Part shown: positions 25,306 to 34,904 of the stretch, piece after piece
Numbering within the stretch: position 1 is the stretch's first letter
How the letters are laid out: each line of letters starts with the position of its first letter
Assembly (NCBI GenBank): GCA_016841765.1
Contig: JAENYN010000001.1
Span: forward strand, 122,262 to 186,261
DNA length: 64,000 nucleotides
Reading direction: 5' to 3'
Source of the DNA: Guptibacillus hwajinpoensis
Lineage (GTDB): Bacteria > Bacillota > Bacilli > Bacillales > Bacillaceae_O
The notes under the pieces: model-generated
The model's input: the letters and a program-made list of their open reading frames with translations, nothing else
Database searches by the model: none
Told to the model about the DNA's origin: nothing
Program-made: the position numbers and the translations under genes

Positions 25306-25357
25306 GAACAAACGGAAGGTGCGTATCTGCCGATTTCAGAGACGCACCTGTTTGTTC
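25306..25357. terminator. Convergent bidirectional terminator
   Basis: A nested stem GAACAAAC + AGGTGCGT + TCTG pairs with CAGA + ACGCACCT + GTTTGTTC, 20 bp in three blocks, between the converging permease and CNNM genes. Confidence 0.75.
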
Positions 25358-25378
25358 ATGCTTTACTTTCGTTTAATT

Positions 25379-26695
25379 CTAAAATGGTTGTTTTTCCAGA
25401 GAAGCCTTTACTTTTATAATTCTTTTTTCATCCGCTTCCTCTACAGTAAATCGAATATGATTGTATGTCATTTCCGGATGGTCATCTCCCTGTGGAATAT
25501 AACCAAGCATATCGATGATAAAGCCGCTTAATGTTTCATAATCATCGACAGGCAGTTCCGTTTTTAACAGGTCTTCCACTTCATGAAGATTGATTATGCC
25601 GGAAATAAGAAAGGTATTTTCATCTATCGGAATGATTGAATCTTCCTCATGTTCAGGTTCATCATGTTCAGCTGTGATGGCACCGACGATTTCTTCCATA
25701 ATATCTTCAATCGTGACAATGCCGTCCGTTCCGCCGTACTCATCGATCACAATGGCCATATGTGTATGGCTCATTTGAAATTCCCTAAAGAAATCATCAA
25801 TTTTTTTCGACCCTATCACATATAAAGGCTCTCTCGAAAGTTCCTTTAAATTGAATTTGCCGATGTCGCCATTCTCCATAAATTGCACAAGATCTTTTAC
25901 ATGAAAAATGCCGATAATATTATCGAGGCTATCCTGATAAACAGGGAAGCGGGTATATTTTTCAACACTAACGATATGGACAACTTCTTCAAAATTAAAA
26001 TGAGCAGGCAAGGCGACAATGTTTGTCCGGTGAGTCATCACGTCTTCTACATCTTTGTTATCAAGTTCAAAAATATTGTTGATCATCATTTTCTCATTTT
26101 CTTGTATCGTGCCTTTTTCTTCCCCGACATCAACCATCATCCTGATTTCTTCTTCTGTCACATTGTCATCCGGTGCATTCGGATCCACTCCAAAAAGCCT
26201 TACAATCGCATTCGTTGAGACGGTTAAGAGCTTAACAAAAGGTGATGAGATTTTTGATAACGCGGTAAGGGGCACCACAGCAAGGTTGGAAATGGCCTCC
26301 GCTTTGGTCAATGCCAGCCGTTTTGGAACTAACTCCCCCAACACTAACGTGAAGTAGGAAAGAATAAGCGTGATCACAATGACCGATACAGCCTCAAGCA
26401 CTTCCTGCGTCCCCGGCACTCCCAATGCCACTAGCCAATCGGCGAAACGTGCAGCAAAGCTCTCAGCCGCAAAGGCACTGGCTAAAAATCCGGCCAGGGT
26501 GATGCCGATTTGGATCGTCGCCAAAAAGCGGCTCGGCTCCATTAAAAGCTGATGAAGCAGGATTGCCTTCTTATCTCCTTTTTCAGCCAGCTTTTTGACC
26601 TTATTATCATTTAGAGAAATTAGTGCAATTTCTGACGCTGCAAAAAAAGCATTTAATAAAATGAGAATCACTAAGATAGGTATTTCTATACCCAA
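25379..26695 (-). CDS. CNNM/CorC-family (HlyC) membrane protein, probable magnesium efflux
   Basis: 438 residues from TTG 26695 (SD GGAGG, 9-nt spacing); the ATG at 26734 would place the SD inside the gene. The DUF21/CNNM membrane domain (about 1-190, PILVILILLNAFFAASEIALISL), a CBS-pair (about 200-330, VMTHRTNIVALPAHFNFEEVVHIV) and the CorC_HlyC domain (about 345-430) are in the normal order. Relatives such as S. aureus MpfA export magnesium. It is monocistronic and converges with the GntP-type gene. Confidence 0.9.
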   Translation of the reverse strand: MGIEIPILVILILLNAFFAASEIALISLNDNKVKKLAEKGDKKAILLHQLLMEPSRFLATIQIGITLAGFLASAFAAESFAARFADWLVALGVPGTQEVLEAVSVIVITLILSYFTLVLGELVPKRLALTKAEAISNLAVVPLTALSKISSPFVKLLTVSTNAIVRLFGVDPNAPDDNVTEEEIRMMVDVGEEKGTIQENEKMMINNIFELDNKDVEDVMTHRTNIVALPAHFNFEEVVHIVSVEKYTRFPVYQDSLDNIIGIFHVKDLVQFMENGDIGKFNLKELSREPLYVIGSKKIDDFFREFQMSHTHMAIVIDEYGGTDGIVTIEDIMEEIVGAITAEHDEPEHEEDSIIPIDENTFLISGIINLHEVEDLLKTELPVDDYETLSGFIIDMLGYIPQGDDHPEMTYNHIRFTVEEADEKRIIKVKASLEKQPF

Positions 26696-26901
26696 GAACT
26701 TCAGCCTCCACAAAAAACATTTTGTAGTCAACATTGATAACTGATATAGGATCTTGGCGCCGCAGCAATCAATTCAGTATGTACTCTTTGAACAAGAGAA
26801 TTCCCTTTTATTATGCACCACTTCATTTGCTTTTTACATATTTTATCCTTTTTCACCTGTTTATCTGTATGAATACGGCGGTAAGAGATGAGCTTCCATA
26901 T

Positions 26902-26923
26902 AAAAAACCCGCCGATTGGCGAG
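26902..26923 (-). terminator. Weak second hairpin downstream of gatB
   Basis: CGCC and GGCG (26910-26921) form a short GC stem with loop AATC, followed on the minus strand by GGGTTTTTT. It may back up the gatB terminator. Otherwise 26696-26984 shows nothing recognisable. Confidence 0.35.
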
Positions 26924-26984
26924 CCTTTATGTTAAAATTGGCAGCCGCGTCGAATTGCTCCTTTGCTGACAATTTCCTGTATAG

Positions 26985-27014
26985 AAAAAAGCCCCTCCAT
27001 TCAGAGGGGCTTTT
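26985..27014 (-). terminator. Terminator of gatCAB
   Basis: AAAAGCCCCTC (26987-26997) pairs with GAGGGGCTTTT (27004-27014), 6-nt loop, T-run on the minus strand, 10 bp beyond the gatB stop. Confidence 0.88.
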
Positions 27015-27024
27015 CCGTTATCTA

Positions 27025-28452
27025 TCAGCGCTTATCCATTTCTTCAACAAGAAGCTTGTTGACCATCGGCGGATTCGCTTTTCCTTTGGTCGCTTTCATG
27101 ACCTGGCCGACGAGGAAGCCGAGGGCGCGGTCTTTGCCGTTTTTGTAGTCTTCGATGGACTGCTCGTTTTCATCAAGAATGCCGGTGACAATCTTGCGGA
27201 GCTCGCCTTCATCGGAGATTTGCACAAGGCCTTTTTCTTTGACGATCGCTTCCGGGTCGCCGCCTTTTTCGATCAGGTCCTTGAAGACTTTCTTGGCGAT
27301 TTTGGAAGAGATTGTGCCTTTTTCGATCAGGCCGACGAGTTTTGCCAGGCCTTCCGGCGTTAGCTCGACATCGTGCAGCTCTTTGCCGTTCTGGTTCAGG
27401 TAGCCGGACACTTCGCCCATGAGCCAGTTGCCCGCCTGTTTGGCATCGGCGCCCTGCTGGATGGTCGCTTCGAAGAAATCGGACATTTCTTTTGTGAGCG
27501 TCAGCACGTTGGCATCATATGCCGGCAGGCCGAGTTCGTCGACGTAGCGGGCGCGGCGTTCATCCGGCAGCTCCGGAATCTGGGCGCGGACTTTTTCCTT
27601 CCACTCGTCATCGATGTAAAAGTCGACAAGATCCGGTTCCGGGAAGTAGCGGTAATCGTCGGATCCCTCTTTTACACGCATGAGGATCGTCTTCTTCGAC
27701 TGCTCGTCATAGCGGCGGGTTTCCTGAAGGATTTCACCGCCGGCGAGCAATTCTTTTTCCTGGCGCTTTTCTTCATATTCGAGTCCTTTTTGTACAAAAG
27801 AAAACGAGTTCAAGTTTTTCAGCTCGGTTTTCGTGCCGAATTCCTCCTGGCCGATCGGGCGGATCGACAGGTTGGCGTCACAGCGCAGCGAGCCTTCTTC
27901 CATTTTACAGTCGGATACGCCTGTGTACTGGATGATCGACTTCAGTTTTTCCAAATAGGCATACGCTTCTTCCGGCGTGCGCATATCCGGCTCGGATACG
28001 ATTTCGACAAGCGGCGTACCGACACGGTTGAAGTCGACGAGCGATCCGTCATCCGTATGGGTCAGCTTGCCGGCATCCTCCTCAAGGTGGAGGCGGGTGA
28101 TGCCGATTCTCTTCTTCTCGCCGTTCACTTCGATTTCAATCCAGCCGTTTTCGCCGATTGGCTTGTCAAACTGGGAAATCTGGTACGCTTTCGGGTTGTC
28201 CGGATAAAAGTAGTTCTTCCGGTCAAACTTTGTGTCGGTGGCAATTTCGCAGTTAAGCGCCATCGCAGCGCGCATCGCGAATTCGACGGCCTGCTTGTTC
28301 ATGACCGGCAGCACTCCCGGGTGGCCCAGGCAAATCGGGCACGTTTGCGTGTTCGGGGGTGCACCGAAATTCGTTGAACAGCCGCAGAAAATCTTTGAGT
28401 TCGTTTTCAGTTCGACGTGGACTTCAAGTCCGATAATCGTTTCAAAGTTCAT
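27025..28452 (-). CDS. gatB: Aspartyl/glutamyl-tRNA amidotransferase subunit B
   Basis: 475 residues, full length. GatB/GatE domain starting [25 protein letters not shown] and a C-terminal GatB-Yqey helical domain ending [21 protein letters not shown]. It binds mis-charged Glu-tRNA(Gln), activates it with ATP and receives ammonia from GatA. CxC and CPICLGHPG cysteines near residues 22-45 supply the zinc site. Last gene of gatCAB; SD AAAGGGGGGAACGAGAG, 15 bp after gatA. Confidence 0.97.
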   Translation of the reverse strand: MNFETIIGLEVHVELKTNSKIFCGCSTNFGAPPNTQTCPICLGHPGVLPVMNKQAVEFAMRAAMALNCEIATDTKFDRKNYFYPDNPKAYQISQFDKPIGENGWIEIEVNGEKKRIGITRLHLEEDAGKLTHTDDGSLVDFNRVGTPLVEIVSEPDMRTPEEAYAYLEKLKSIIQYTGVSDCKMEEGSLRCDANLSIRPIGQEEFGTKTELKNLNSFSFVQKGLEYEEKRQEKELLAGGEILQETRRYDEQSKKTILMRVKEGSDDYRYFPEPDLVDFYIDDEWKEKVRAQIPELPDERRARYVDELGLPAYDANVLTLTKEMSDFFEATIQQGADAKQAGNWLMGEVSGYLNQNGKELHDVELTPEGLAKLVGLIEKGTISSKIAKKVFKDLIEKGGDPEAIVKEKGLVQISDEGELRKIVTGILDENEQSIEDYKNGKDRALGFLVGQVMKATKGKANPPMVNKLLVEEMDKR

Positions 28453-28467
28453 CTCTCGTTCCCCCCT

Positions 28468-29925
28468 TTACAGTTCCGGTTTCGCTTTATGATGGTCTGT
28501 TGCCTGTTCGTAAGCATGGGCAACACGGTAAACAGTGCTTTCGTCGAAATGCTTGCCAATGATCTGCAATCCGAGCGGCAAGCCGTTTGAGAATCCGCAC
28601 GGCACGGAGATTCCCGGTACGCCGGCGAGGTTGACCGGAATGGTTAGAATGTCGTTTGCATACATCGTAAGCGGATCATCGATTTTTTCGCCGATTTTGA
28701 ATGCCGGCGTCGGTGTTGTCGGCCCGATGATGACATCGTAGTCTTCGAACACTTTGTCAAAGTCGTTTTTGATGAGTGTCCGGACTTTCTGGGCCTTTTT
28801 ATAATACGCGTCGTAATAGCCGGAGCTGAGGGCGAATGTGCCGAGCATGATGCGGCGCTTCACCTCATCGCCGAAGCCTTCGCTGCGCGTCTTTTTGTAC
28901 ATGTCAATCAGGTTGTCCGCACCTGTCGCGCGGACGCCGTAACGGACGCCGTCGAAGCGGGCCAGGTTGGCGGATGCTTCGGATGAGGCGAGCAGGTAGT
29001 ACGTCGCGACCGCATATTTGGAGTGCGGCAGCGATACTTCCTCCCAGGTTGCGCCCATGCCTTCCAGCACTTTCAGGGCATCAAGGACGGAGTTGCGGAC
29101 GTCTTCGTCGACGCCTTCGCCGAGGTATTCCTTTGGCACTGCGATCTTCAGGCCTTTCACGTCTCCAGTCAGGGATGAGAGATAGTCTTTTACATCAACA
29201 TTCGCTGACGTGGAATCCAAATCATCATGGCCTGCGATCGTCTGCAGGATATAGGCGTTGTCCTCGACGGTGCGGGTGATCGGTCCGATCTGGTCAAGTG
29301 ATGATGCAAACGCGACCAATCCGAAACGGGACACGCGGCCGTATGTAGGCTTGAGGCCAACGACGCCGCAAAAAGCTGCCGGCTGGCGGATCGATCCGCC
29401 TGTGTCCGATCCGAGTGAGAAAAAGACTTCGCCTGCTGCGACGGATGCAGCGGAACCGCCGCTGGAGCCGCCCGGGACATACTCGGTGTTCCACGGGTTG
29501 CGCGTCCGGAAGAAGCCGGAGTTCTCGTTGGAAGAGCCCATCGCGAATTCGTCCATGTTCAGTTTTCCGATTGTGACCGTTTCAGCCATGCCGAGTTTCG
29601 CAACAACAGTTGCGTTGTGAAGTGGGTTGAAGTTGGCAAGCAGCTGGCTTGAGCACGTGGTGCGCAGCCCTTTGGTCGTGATGTTGTCCTTGATGCCGGC
29701 CGGCAAACCATAAAGGAGGCCGAACTCCTTTTTCTCGCCGATTGCTTCGTCCAGTTCGCGCGCATATGAGCGGGCGTTTTCTTCATTTAACGTAAGAAAT
29801 GCTTTCACCTTGTCATCGACCTGCTTGATCCGGTTGTACGATTCGTTCACCAGGTCGGTTACATTGATTTCTTTTTTATGTAACAGATCGTGTATTTCGC
29901 CGATGCGTTTATCGAATAACGACAT
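28468..29925 (-). CDS. gatA: Aspartyl/glutamyl-tRNA amidotransferase subunit A
   Basis: 485 residues. Amidase-signature hydrolase releasing ammonia from glutamine for GatB. The Ser-cisSer-Lys triad is visible as Lys in [10 protein letters not shown] (about 79) and the serines in [15 protein letters not shown] and [15 protein letters not shown]. It lies between gatC (12-bp gap) and gatB. The complex is required because most Bacilli lack glutaminyl-tRNA synthetase. Confidence 0.97.
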   Translation of the reverse strand: MSLFDKRIGEIHDLLHKKEINVTDLVNESYNRIKQVDDKVKAFLTLNEENARSYARELDEAIGEKKEFGLLYGLPAGIKDNITTKGLRTTCSSQLLANFNPLHNATVVAKLGMAETVTIGKLNMDEFAMGSSNENSGFFRTRNPWNTEYVPGGSSGGSAASVAAGEVFFSLGSDTGGSIRQPAAFCGVVGLKPTYGRVSRFGLVAFASSLDQIGPITRTVEDNAYILQTIAGHDDLDSTSANVDVKDYLSSLTGDVKGLKIAVPKEYLGEGVDEDVRNSVLDALKVLEGMGATWEEVSLPHSKYAVATYYLLASSEASANLARFDGVRYGVRATGADNLIDMYKKTRSEGFGDEVKRRIMLGTFALSSGYYDAYYKKAQKVRTLIKNDFDKVFEDYDVIIGPTTPTPAFKIGEKIDDPLTMYANDILTIPVNLAGVPGISVPCGFSNGLPLGLQIIGKHFDESTVYRVAHAYEQATDHHKAKPEL

Positions 29926-29937
29926 GCGTATACCCTC

Positions 29938-30228
29938 CTATTCCAGAACAGACGGAACCTTGACCTGGCCGTCCTGTTTGTCCGGTGCGTTTAACAGCGC
30001 TTCTTCCTGCGTAAGCCATAACCGTGACTTATCCTCGCGAAGCACGTTTTTCATATCAAGAACGTGGGTGGTCGGTTCCACATCTGTTGTATCCAGTTCG
30101 TTCAGCTGCTCTGCAAATGAAATGATGTTATCGAGTTGCTTCGTGAACACTTCCGCTTCATCTTCCGTAATCGACAGGCGGGCAAGATGCGCGACATGCT
30201 TCACCTGATCCTTATCAATACGAGACAT
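29938..30228 (-). CDS. gatC: Aspartyl/glutamyl-tRNA amidotransferase subunit C
   Basis: 96 residues. Small scaffold subunit that wraps GatA and GatB. Typical start [24 protein letters not shown] and C-terminal [29 protein letters not shown]. First gene of gatCAB. Confidence 0.96.
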   Translation of the reverse strand: MSRIDKDQVKHVAHLARLSITEDEAEVFTKQLDNIISFAEQLNELDTTDVEPTTHVLDMKNVLREDKSRLWLTQEEALLNAPDKQDGQVKVPSVLE

Positions 30229-30380
30229 TCCTCTTCACCTCCGCGGTTATTTCGAACCTTGTGCAATGCTATTATCATACCAAAAATGCCGGGTGTGAAG
30301 CAAGATTGGCGGCTGATGCGGGGCGGGAGTTTGTGAAGGGGTGTGCAATAGTGTGGCGCGGGGATGACAATTGCGGGGGG

Positions 30381-30415
30381 ATTGCCTGGGAATTGCCAGG
30401 CAATTCCCAGGCAAT
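30381..30415. repeat. Perfect palindrome, family E
   Basis: ATTGCCTGGGAATTGCC and its exact complement flank a single A, 17 bp per arm. A second copy lies 160 bp away (30577-30613) and a short one at 55692-55707. It is in the 470-bp gap between gatC and opuE, where no gene with a ribosome site is seen. Confidence 0.8.
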
Positions 30416-30576
30416 TTGGTGAGAAAATGATAAAGCGGGGGTTTTGGATGAAAAATGCAGAAAGTTGATGATAAATCAGTCAAAGAAAAAGAAAAATTGT
30501 TTTTTGGATTAAAAAGCTTGGGGGGTGGGCTTCGGAAGAGGGTGGTGTGCTGGTGTTTGTGGGTCTTTTGGCTTAT

Positions 30577-30613
30577 GATTGCCTGGCAATTGCGAGGCAA
30601 TTGCCAGGCAATC
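30577..30613. repeat. Perfect palindrome, family E
   Basis: GATTGCCTGGCAATTGC and its exact complement enclose GAG, 17 bp per arm. The core TTGCCTGGCAATTGCC is shared with 30381-30415 and 55692-55707. Confidence 0.8.
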
Positions 30614-30635
30614 ACACAGGCAACAGCCCACCCCA

Positions 30636-30669
30636 CAAAAAAAGGCCCTCTCTCCAAGAGAAAGGGCCT
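30636..30669 (-). terminator. Terminator of opuE
   Basis: AGGCCCTCTCT pairs with AGAGAAAGGGCCT around CCAA (30643-30669) and is followed on the minus strand by seven T residues, 30 bp beyond the opuE stop. Confidence 0.85.
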
Positions 30670-30698
30670 CCCAACCTGCACAAACACACAGGTTCTTC

Positions 30699-32153
30699 TT
30701 ACAATTTCTTCGCCTTATCAAATTCTGCAAGCATGTCATCAGTAGGCTGCGGGCCGACTTTGCTGAAAATCATGACCGCAATCCACGCCAGGATGAAGCC
30801 CGGCACGATTTCATATAGGTCGAAAATTCCGCCTTCAAGCGGCTTCCAGATAACGACGGTGAGGGCACCGATGATGATACCGGCAAGCGCACCGTTGCGG
30901 GTCATGCCTTTCCAGAACAGGGACAGGATGATGACCGGGCCGAATGCGGCACCGAATCCGCCCCATGCGTAACTTACAAGTTCAAGAACTTTGCTGTCCT
31001 GGTCGCTCGCAAGCAGGATCGCGATAAGTGCGATCACCAATACGGAAATACGGCCTACCCAGACAAGCTCGCGTTCGCTCGCATTTTTGCGCAGGATCGC
31101 TTTGTAAAAGTCCTCGGCCACAGCACTTGAAGATACAAGCAGCTGGGAGTCAATCGTACTCATGATGGCAGCCAGGATTGCGGCAAGCAGGAAGCCGGCT
31201 ACCCACGGGTTGAACAGAATTTGCGTAAATTCGATAAATACTGTTTCGCTGTCCGGAAGCGGGTTATCCGCAAAGAAGGCGATACCGGCAAAACCGGTGA
31301 AAATCGCGCCGAACAGGGAAAGCACCATCCAGCCCATGCCGATCAGGCGTGCTGTCGGGATGTCCTTGATGGAACGGACCGCCATAAAGCGGACAAGGAT
31401 ATGCGGTTGGCCGAAATAGCCAAGTCCCCAGGCAAGCAGGGAAATGATGCCGAGTGTCGTCATATCCCTGAAGACATCAAGTGTTGCCGGATCAACCGCA
31501 CCGGCGGCATTCACCGTATCGCGCCATCCGCCGAGATTAGAAATAGCCACAATCGGCACGACGATGAGCGCGAGGAACATTAATATCCCCTGGACAAAGT
31601 CCGTCCAGCTGACGGCCAAAAACCCGCCGAGGAACGTATATGAGATTATGACGATGGCGCCGATCCAGAGGGCCTGGTTGTAGGTTAATCCGAAGGAGCT
31701 GACAAATAATTTCGCGCCACCTACGAGTCCTGATGAAGTGTAAAACGTGAAGAAAAGTAAAATGACTAAAGCAGAAATCACGCGTAAGAACTTTGATCCG
31801 TCACGGAAACGGTTTTCAAGATAATCAGGAATCGTGATGGAATCATTGGCGACTTCCGTGTAGCTGCGCAGACGCCTTGCGACAAACTGCCAGTTCAGGT
31901 AAGCACCGATTGCAAGTCCGACTGCGATCCAGATTTGGTTCATCCCGCCTGCGTACATTGCGCCGGGAAGTCCGAGCAAGAGCCAGCTGGACATATCTGA
32001 AGCACCGGCACTAAGTGCGGCGACACCAGGTCCAAGTCGTCTTCCCCCAAGAACATAATCAGATAAATTGCTTGTTAGTCTATAAGCCGCAAAGCCGATT
32101 CCCAGCATTCCGACTAGATATACGATAAAGGTAATTAACGTAGCTGTATTCAT
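30699..32153 (-). CDS. opuE: Sodium/proline symporter (OpuE/PutP)
   Basis: 484 residues, SSS family, about 13 membrane helices, with LGGRRLGPGVAALSAGASDMSSWLLLGLPGAMY, the signature region of PutP-type carriers. It imports proline for osmoprotection or as nutrient. In B. subtilis opuE sits beside gatCAB as here, and pruA follows upstream on the same strand in this genome, so both roles are plausible. The SD GAGAGGAGAGAATAG lies inside the 3' end of a 32-codon gene encoding a membrane peptide, implying translational coupling. Confidence 0.94.
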   Translation of the reverse strand: MNTATLITFIVYLVGMLGIGFAAYRLTSNLSDYVLGGRRLGPGVAALSAGASDMSSWLLLGLPGAMYAGGMNQIWIAVGLAIGAYLNWQFVARRLRSYTEVANDSITIPDYLENRFRDGSKFLRVISALVILLFFTFYTSSGLVGGAKLFVSSFGLTYNQALWIGAIVIISYTFLGGFLAVSWTDFVQGILMFLALIVVPIVAISNLGGWRDTVNAAGAVDPATLDVFRDMTTLGIISLLAWGLGYFGQPHILVRFMAVRSIKDIPTARLIGMGWMVLSLFGAIFTGFAGIAFFADNPLPDSETVFIEFTQILFNPWVAGFLLAAILAAIMSTIDSQLLVSSSAVAEDFYKAILRKNASERELVWVGRISVLVIALIAILLASDQDSKVLELVSYAWGGFGAAFGPVIILSLFWKGMTRNGALAGIIIGALTVVIWKPLEGGIFDLYEIVPGFILAWIAVMIFSKVGPQPTDDMLAEFDKAKKL

Positions 32154-32158
32154 GTGTC

Positions 32159-32257
32159 CTATTCTCTCCTCTCAGTGAAATAAGTGATAATCGATAGTAT
32201 GACCAGTAGCGGCATTGGAACCAAAAGCCAAAACCATGTAGCAGCTGTTAACGTCAT
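32159..32257 (-). CDS. Small (32 aa) membrane protein, symporter accessory candidate
   Basis: ATG 32257 follows GGGGGTGACGAA, a strong SD. 32 codons encode a short polar start, a hydrophobic helix at about residues 8-27 (TWFWLLVPMPLLVILSII) and a charged tail TERREE-like ending at the TAG 32159-32161. The stop is 5 bp before the opuE ATG, whose SD lies within this frame. One-helix peptides directly upstream of sodium:solute symporters are known as small accessory proteins, and MetS of the MetP transporter is a functional precedent. It is too short for routine gene calling. Confidence 0.72.
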   Translation of the reverse strand: MTLTAATWFWLLVPMPLLVILSIITYFTERRE

Positions 32258-32656
32258 TTCGTCACCCCCGTTAAAAATTTGAATACTATATGCAATCACA
32301 TGCAATTTTCTTATTTTTTATTTTTCCAGAATATCACATGCGAGTTGCCGGCGTCTGTTGAAAAACCATTATCCATCGTAACACAATGCAGATATTTTAC
32401 CAGTGAGACGATTTGACAGAATGTACACCATCGCATAATTATGCAAATTACACACTTATTTAGTATAATATTTGATATATAGTAAATATCTATTCACCAA
32501 AAAGAATAAAATTAAATCAGTGCCTGTAACAAAAATGACACACTTGTAATGTTTTCATCTAAAATACTACACTATTCTGAAAGGAAAGTCATTTTAAAAT
32601 CTTCAGACATTATTTGTCAAAAGTAATTATGATGCTTACATCGTTTGCAAGCCAGC
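32258..32656. other. AT-rich intergenic region upstream of opuE
   Basis: About 400 bp without a convincing reading frame. It should contain the opuE promoter(s); in B. subtilis a sigma-A and a sigma-B promoter drive opuE. I could not assign either with good consensus. No repeat of the dispersed families was seen. Confidence 0.5.
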
Positions 32657-32684
32657 AAAAAGAGCCCTGCAGTGAGGGCTCTTT
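32657..32684 (-). terminator. Terminator of pruA
   Basis: AAAGAGCCCT (32659-32668 region) pairs with AGGGCTCTTT (32675-32684), 10 bp with a 6-nt loop, T-run TTTTT on the minus strand, just beyond the pruA stop. Confidence 0.85.
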
Positions 32685-32689
32685 CCTTT

Positions 32690-34237
32690 TTAATAGAGTT
32701 CAGATACGGTTTTCGGCTGCATATGGAGCAGCAGGTAGTCCGGCCCGCCGGCTTTCGAATCGGTGCCGGACAGGTTGAAGCCGCCGAATGGCTGGTAGCC
32801 GACGACAGCGCCTGTGCATCCCCTGTTGAAATAGAGGTTTCCGACCATAAAGTCTTCGCGCGCCTGCTCGAGATGAAGGCGGTTATCGGAAATGACGGCG
32901 CCTGTCAGGCCGTAAACGGTGTTGTTCGCAATCTTGAGCGCTTCATCATAATCTTTCGCTTTCGTGAAGGCGACAACCGGTCCGAAGATTTCTTCCTGCA
33001 TGATGACAGCTTCCGGATCGACGTCCGCGAACACGGTCGGCTTGATGAAGAAGCCTTTGGACGTATCACCTTCGCCGCCTGTCATCAGCTTGCCTTCTTT
33101 TTTGCCCTGGTCGATATAGCCCATGATTTTATCGTAAGCGCCCTGGTCGATGACCGGTCCCATGAAGTTGTTGTCGTCTGACGGGTCGCCCTGTGTCAGT
33201 TCATTTGTCAGTTCAACGACGCGGTCAAGCACCTGGTCGTATACATCTTCGTGTGCAACGACGCGTGAGCAGGCGGAACATTTCTGGCCGGAGAAGCCGA
33301 ATGCCGACTTCACGATCGACTGGGCCGCAAGCTCAAGATCCGCTTCACCGTCGACGACAATTGTATCTTTTCCACCCATTTCGGCAAGGACGCGCTTCAG
33401 CCATTTCTGGCCGTCCTGCACGATCGCCGCGCGTTCGTAAATGCGCTTGCCGACCTCAAGGGAGCCGGTGAAGCTGATGAACCGGGTGCGCGGATGGTCA
33501 ACAAGGTAATCGCCGACTTCCGCTCCGCTGCCCGGAATGAAGTTGAAGACGCCTTTCGGTATGCCCGCTTCCACTGACACTTCCGCAAACTTAGCCGCAA
33601 CGACCGGTGTCGCACTCGCCGGCTTCAATAGGACCGTGTTGCCGGAAACGAGCGGGGCAACCGCCGTGCCGCACATAATCGCAAACGGGAAGTTCCACGG
33701 TGAAATCGTGACGCCGACGCCGAGCGGAATATAGTTGAAGCGGTTTTCTTCCGCCGGGTGCGAATTGATCAAGTGTCCTTCTTTGATGCGCATCATCTGG
33801 CGTGCGTAGTATTCCATGAAATCGATCGCTTCCGCCGTATCGGCATCTGCTTCGATCCACGGTTTTCCGGCTTCTTTAACCATCCAGGCGGAAAACTCAT
33901 GCTTGCGGCGGCGCACAATGCCCGCTGCCCGGAATAAAATGTCCGCCCGTGCGTCGGGACTTACCTTGCGCCACATTTCAAATGCGGCATCGGCAGCTTT
34001 ATGGGCTTTTTCAGCAAGGTCTTTATTCGCTTTTGATACATAGCCGACCACTTCTTCTTTGTTGGCAGGGTTGTGTGAAACGATTTTGTCATCCGTTTTC
34101 ACCCACTCGCCGTCAATCAGAAGATCATATTCTTTGCCAAGCTCGGACTCAACCTTTTTGAGGGCTTCCTGAAAGGCCTTCTTGTTCTCTTCCACTTTGA
34201 AATCCGTCAGTGGTTCACGTGAATAAGCCATTACCAT
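32690..34237 (-). CDS. pruA: 1-pyrroline-5-carboxylate dehydrogenase
   Basis: 515 residues, the length of Bacillus RocA/PruA. NAD-dependent oxidation of glutamate semialdehyde to glutamate, the second step of proline (and arginine) breakdown. Aldehyde dehydrogenase motifs are [21 protein letters not shown], the Glu of LAEMGGKD and the catalytic Cys in [29 protein letters not shown]. It lies upstream of opuE on the same strand but has its own terminator, so uptake and oxidation of proline are linked by position rather than one operon. No proline dehydrogenase is in the window. Confidence 0.95.
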   Translation of the reverse strand: MVMAYSREPLTDFKVEENKKAFQEALKKVESELGKEYDLLIDGEWVKTDDKIVSHNPANKEEVVGYVSKANKDLAEKAHKAADAAFEMWRKVSPDARADILFRAAGIVRRRKHEFSAWMVKEAGKPWIEADADTAEAIDFMEYYARQMMRIKEGHLINSHPAEENRFNYIPLGVGVTISPWNFPFAIMCGTAVAPLVSGNTVLLKPASATPVVAAKFAEVSVEAGIPKGVFNFIPGSGAEVGDYLVDHPRTRFISFTGSLEVGKRIYERAAIVQDGQKWLKRVLAEMGGKDTIVVDGEADLELAAQSIVKSAFGFSGQKCSACSRVVAHEDVYDQVLDRVVELTNELTQGDPSDDNNFMGPVIDQGAYDKIMGYIDQGKKEGKLMTGGEGDTSKGFFIKPTVFADVDPEAVIMQEEIFGPVVAFTKAKDYDEALKIANNTVYGLTGAVISDNRLHLEQAREDFMVGNLYFNRGCTGAVVGYQPFGGFNLSGTDSKAGGPDYLLLHMQPKTVSELY

Positions 34238-34339
34238 TGTTGACCCATCCTCCTTTTATGTATGCGTTTTCATACCACATCTACCATTTTACCTGATACC
34301 GGAAAAAGGTTCAATCCATTGTCCTCCCGCTGCGCCTGC

Positions 34340-34714
34340 CTATTCAATCTTCCAGGACAGGACAAAACGGCCTTTGTGCTTTTTTCCTTCCACCTGCATC
34401 TTATACTTGCCAGGTTGGCTGATTTTAACCGAATCTCCGGATTTTATCGTTTTATACGTCTGCCCGTCTGCATCCAGCACCTTTGCAGCCAACTCCCCGT
34501 TTTCGGTTGTCGCCTTGAAAGTGGCGGTGAGCGCCTCCCCATCCGCGATCGTCACTTTTTTAAAATAATGGCCTGAAAAACGGTTGTATTCCCCGCTGAT
34601 TTCATTTTTCGATGCATCGACCCCGCCGACTGTTATCCCGTATGAACCGCCAGTGCAGCCGGCCAGGATTGCCAGCAGCAAAACAAACACGAGCGTCCAC
34701 AGCTTGTTGAGCAT
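34340..34714 (-). CDS. Small hypothetical lipoprotein
   Basis: 124 residues from ATG 34714; the ATG six codons earlier overlaps the SD GGAGAGG. The signal peptide LWTLVFVLLLAILAGC carries a lipobox (Cys about 20). The mature part is one beta-sandwich-like domain with ATFKATTENGELAAKVLDADGQTYKTIKSGDSVKISQPGKYKMQVEGKKHKGRFVLSWKIE, a pattern seen in pre-peptidase-type or carbohydrate-accessory domains. No definite family. Monocistronic. Confidence 0.82.
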   Translation of the reverse strand: MLNKLWTLVFVLLLAILAGCTGGSYGITVGGVDASKNEISGEYNRFSGHYFKKVTIADGEALTATFKATTENGELAAKVLDADGQTYKTIKSGDSVKISQPGKYKMQVEGKKHKGRFVLSWKIE

Positions 34715-34904
34715 ATCGTCCCTCTCCTTCACTGCATTTAACCACTATACGTTTCACCCTTTTGAAAAGTTTAACTGTTCACCAAATTGCCACAGGCTTT
34801 CATTTTAATTTTTCCGGTGACGTTTCCGGACAGGAGTATGGTAAACTTAACTTTTGGCGGTACCGGAAAAGCGCCGCTATTAACCATCCAGGGAGTGACT
34901 TCCG

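Noticed and set aside
30247..30687. 146-codon minus-strand frame between gatC and opuE
   Set aside because: No ribosome site; it spans two perfect palindromes and the opuE terminator, and its composition is atypical.
32258..32656. Sigma-B promoter for opuE
   Set aside because: B. subtilis opuE has one, but no GTTT-N13-GGGTA pair of acceptable quality was found.
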